Source of the DNA: Heyndrickxia sporothermodurans
GTDB lineage: Bacteria; Bacillota; Bacilli; Bacillales; Bacillaceae_C
Length of the DNA stretch: 64,000 bases
Assembly (NCBI GenBank): GCA_016756695.1
Contig: CP066701.1
Coordinates: forward strand, 4,298,001-4,362,000
Direction: 5' to 3'
Positions 62,830 to 64,000 of the stretch are shown here, in pieces. The notes below the pieces were generated by a model. The model was not told the origin of the DNA, made no database searches, and saw only the letters and a list, made by a program, of their open reading frames with translations. The number at the start of each line of letters is the position of its first letter. Position 1 is the stretch's first letter. The position numbers were made by a program, and so were the translations under genes.

Positions 62830-64000
62830 TTACAGTAAAAACATAGCAACTATTGTAGTTACTACCATCCCGATTATTACCGGTTTAAGATTTCTTCTTG
62901 CTAGTTCAAATGGATCAACACCGCAAATTGCTGCAGCTGGTATAAGCGCCCAAGGGACAAGCGTACCTCCACCAACCCAAATTGCCATAATTTGACCGAG
63001 AGATGTCAGTGTTGCAATACTTGATTCGATTCCATGTGAAAATAACTTAGCGACAGATCCAACAAGCGATAATCCTGAAAATCCCGATCCATCTAACCCC
63101 GTTATAATACCAACTCCAGTCGCAGTGATTGCACCAACTTCCTTCGTTACCGGCACAAGATTTGCTAATGCTGCACCTAAATCATTTACAATTCCGTGAG
63201 ATGTTTTTGGCAAATAATCACCAATCATCGATTGGAAGCCCGCATCCCCTAAATAGAAAAATGCGGCGATTGGAATCACAGGACCAAACACTTTAAAGCC
63301 AAATTGCAGCCCTTCTATTAAATATTTTGTTGTTTGCTCAAGCGCTTTATTTTTATATCCAGCAAACGTAATTAATAATAAAATCAAAATGGAAGTACCT
63401 CCGACAAGGGCAGTAGCATCTCCCCCTTGAAGATGAAAAGCAACCATTGCAACAATATCGAGAATAAAAAAGATTGGAATTAACAATGCAAAGAGACGTT
63501 TAAAAAAAGGAGTCAGCTGGGTAACCTCTTTCTTTTCAGTTTCAAGCGGCACATCGAAATGATTATTCACCTTTAATTTTCCATTTTTCATATCGCGTTT
63601 TAAAAAGTAAAACGCGGTTATTGTGGTAACAAGCCCCATTATAATGACAAGCGGGATACTTGCATGTAATACATCATTTACTGGAATACCTGCACCATCG
63701 GCGGCAATCTTTGGTGCCCCTTGGATAATGTAATCCCCTGATAAAGCAATTCCATGACCAAATAAATTCATAGCGATCGCCGCCCCAATAGCAGGTAAGC
63801 CTACTCTTATCGCTACTGGAAGTAATACCGCCCCCATTAAAGCAACAGCTGGTGAAGGCCAGAAAAATAAGGAAATGAGCATCATAACAATACCAATCGT
63901 CCAATAAGCTAAGGAAGGGGTTTTAATTAGTTTAGCAAAAGGTGAAATCATCACATCATTGATCCCTGTAGCCATCAAACTTTTACTCATTGATACAATT
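62830..64000 (-). CDS. yhfA: YhfA-like membrane permease (5' end beyond window)
   Basis: The frame remains open to the last base of the window. At least 389 residues are visible; an internal ATG at 63990 is not the natural start, because the family is about 460 residues long. Ten or so hydrophobic helices contain small-residue stretches such as TGVGIITGLDGSGFSGLSLV and WVGGGTLVPWALIPAAAICG, typical of ion-transporter (IT superfamily) carriers. It is the YhfA homologue by position next to hmoB. Substrate unknown, possibly an organic anion. Convergent with hmoB. Confidence 0.75.
   Translation of the reverse strand, partial: IVSMSKSLMATGINDVMISPFAKLIKTPSLAYWTIGIVMMLISLFFWPSPAVALMGAVLLPVAIRVGLPAIGAAIAMNLFGHGIALSGDYIIQGAPKIAADGAGIPVNDVLHASIPLVIIMGLVTTITAFYFLKRDMKNGKLKVNNHFDVPLETEKKEVTQLTPFFKRLFALLIPIFFILDIVAMVAFHLQGGDATALVGGTSILILLLITFAGYKNKALEQTTKYLIEGLQFGFKVFGPVIPIAAFFYLGDAGFQSMIGDYLPKTSHGIVNDLGAALANLVPVTKEVGAITATGVGIITGLDGSGFSGLSLVGSVAKLFSHGIESSIATLTSLGQIMAIWVGGGTLVPWALIPAAAICGVDPFELARRNLKPVIIGMVVTTIVAMFLL

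Noticed and set aside
1-64000. CRISPR arrays and tRNA or rRNA genes
   Set aside because: No regularly spaced repeats and no recognisable tRNA or rRNA sequence were seen on either strand by reading; a dedicated scan could still find a divergent tRNA.

Overview
The window is AT-rich DNA from a spore-former-type member of the Bacillaceae. The coding style (AGGAGG-like ribosome sites, frequent TTG/GTG starts, hairpin-plus-T-run terminators) and the gene content both point there: PtsHI, CheV, FadR-type operators, coproporphyrin-dependent heme genes and yku/yhf/yhg homologues. No species is assigned. No rRNA, tRNA or CRISPR array was seen.

Layout. (1) About 1-5.2 kb: part of a lia-type envelope-stress locus (liaF cut by the window edge, liaH), then a heterodimeric ABC exporter. 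(2) About 5.4-28.6 kb: a block that parallels the B. subtilis yku/ykv region. It holds an MscS channel, dapL, dapH, ccpC, darB, ykuJ, an acetamidase, a DsbA/FrnE-like protein, fadH, a PAS-GGDEF-EAL protein, an MMPL exporter with its MarR regulator, ykyB, cheV, patA, ykwC, ptsHI and ykvS. (3) About 28.7-43 kb: an accessory island. It has an IS4/IS1182-type transposase, a decayed IS66 element with exact ends, and a type VII secretion LXG toxin locus. That locus contains two small helical partner proteins, an LXG effector with a C-terminal glycine-zipper-like segment, five tandem six-TM paralogues and two DUF5085-like genes. The fifth paralogue is split by a decayed IS21 element. (4) About 43-64 kb: a block that parallels B. 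subtilis yhfA-yhfN: yhfN, an SGNH esterase, an enoyl-CoA hydratase, lcfB, lplJ, yhfI, a YtkA-like lipoprotein, sco, yhgE/yhgD, cgoX (hemY), cpfC (hemH), hemE, hmoB and a YhfA-like permease cut by the right edge. A frameshifted IS sits in the lcfB promoter region and an intact IS1182 sits between sco and yhgE.

How genes work together. dapH, patA and dapL supply three steps of the N-acetylated diaminopimelate/lysine route. fadH and lcfB both carry FadR-type operators just upstream of their ribosome sites, and the lcfB operator has been separated from its gene by an IS. hemE, cpfC and cgoX form the core of the coproporphyrin heme route, with HmoB as a heme-degrading monooxygenase nearby. YhgD probably represses itself and yhgE through twin 23-bp palindromes.

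The most interesting unit is the LXG locus at 33-43 kb. It looks like a membrane-acting secreted toxin with an expanded set of candidate membrane immunity proteins. A second notable point is the IS insertion that duplicated part of the lcfB FadR operator.
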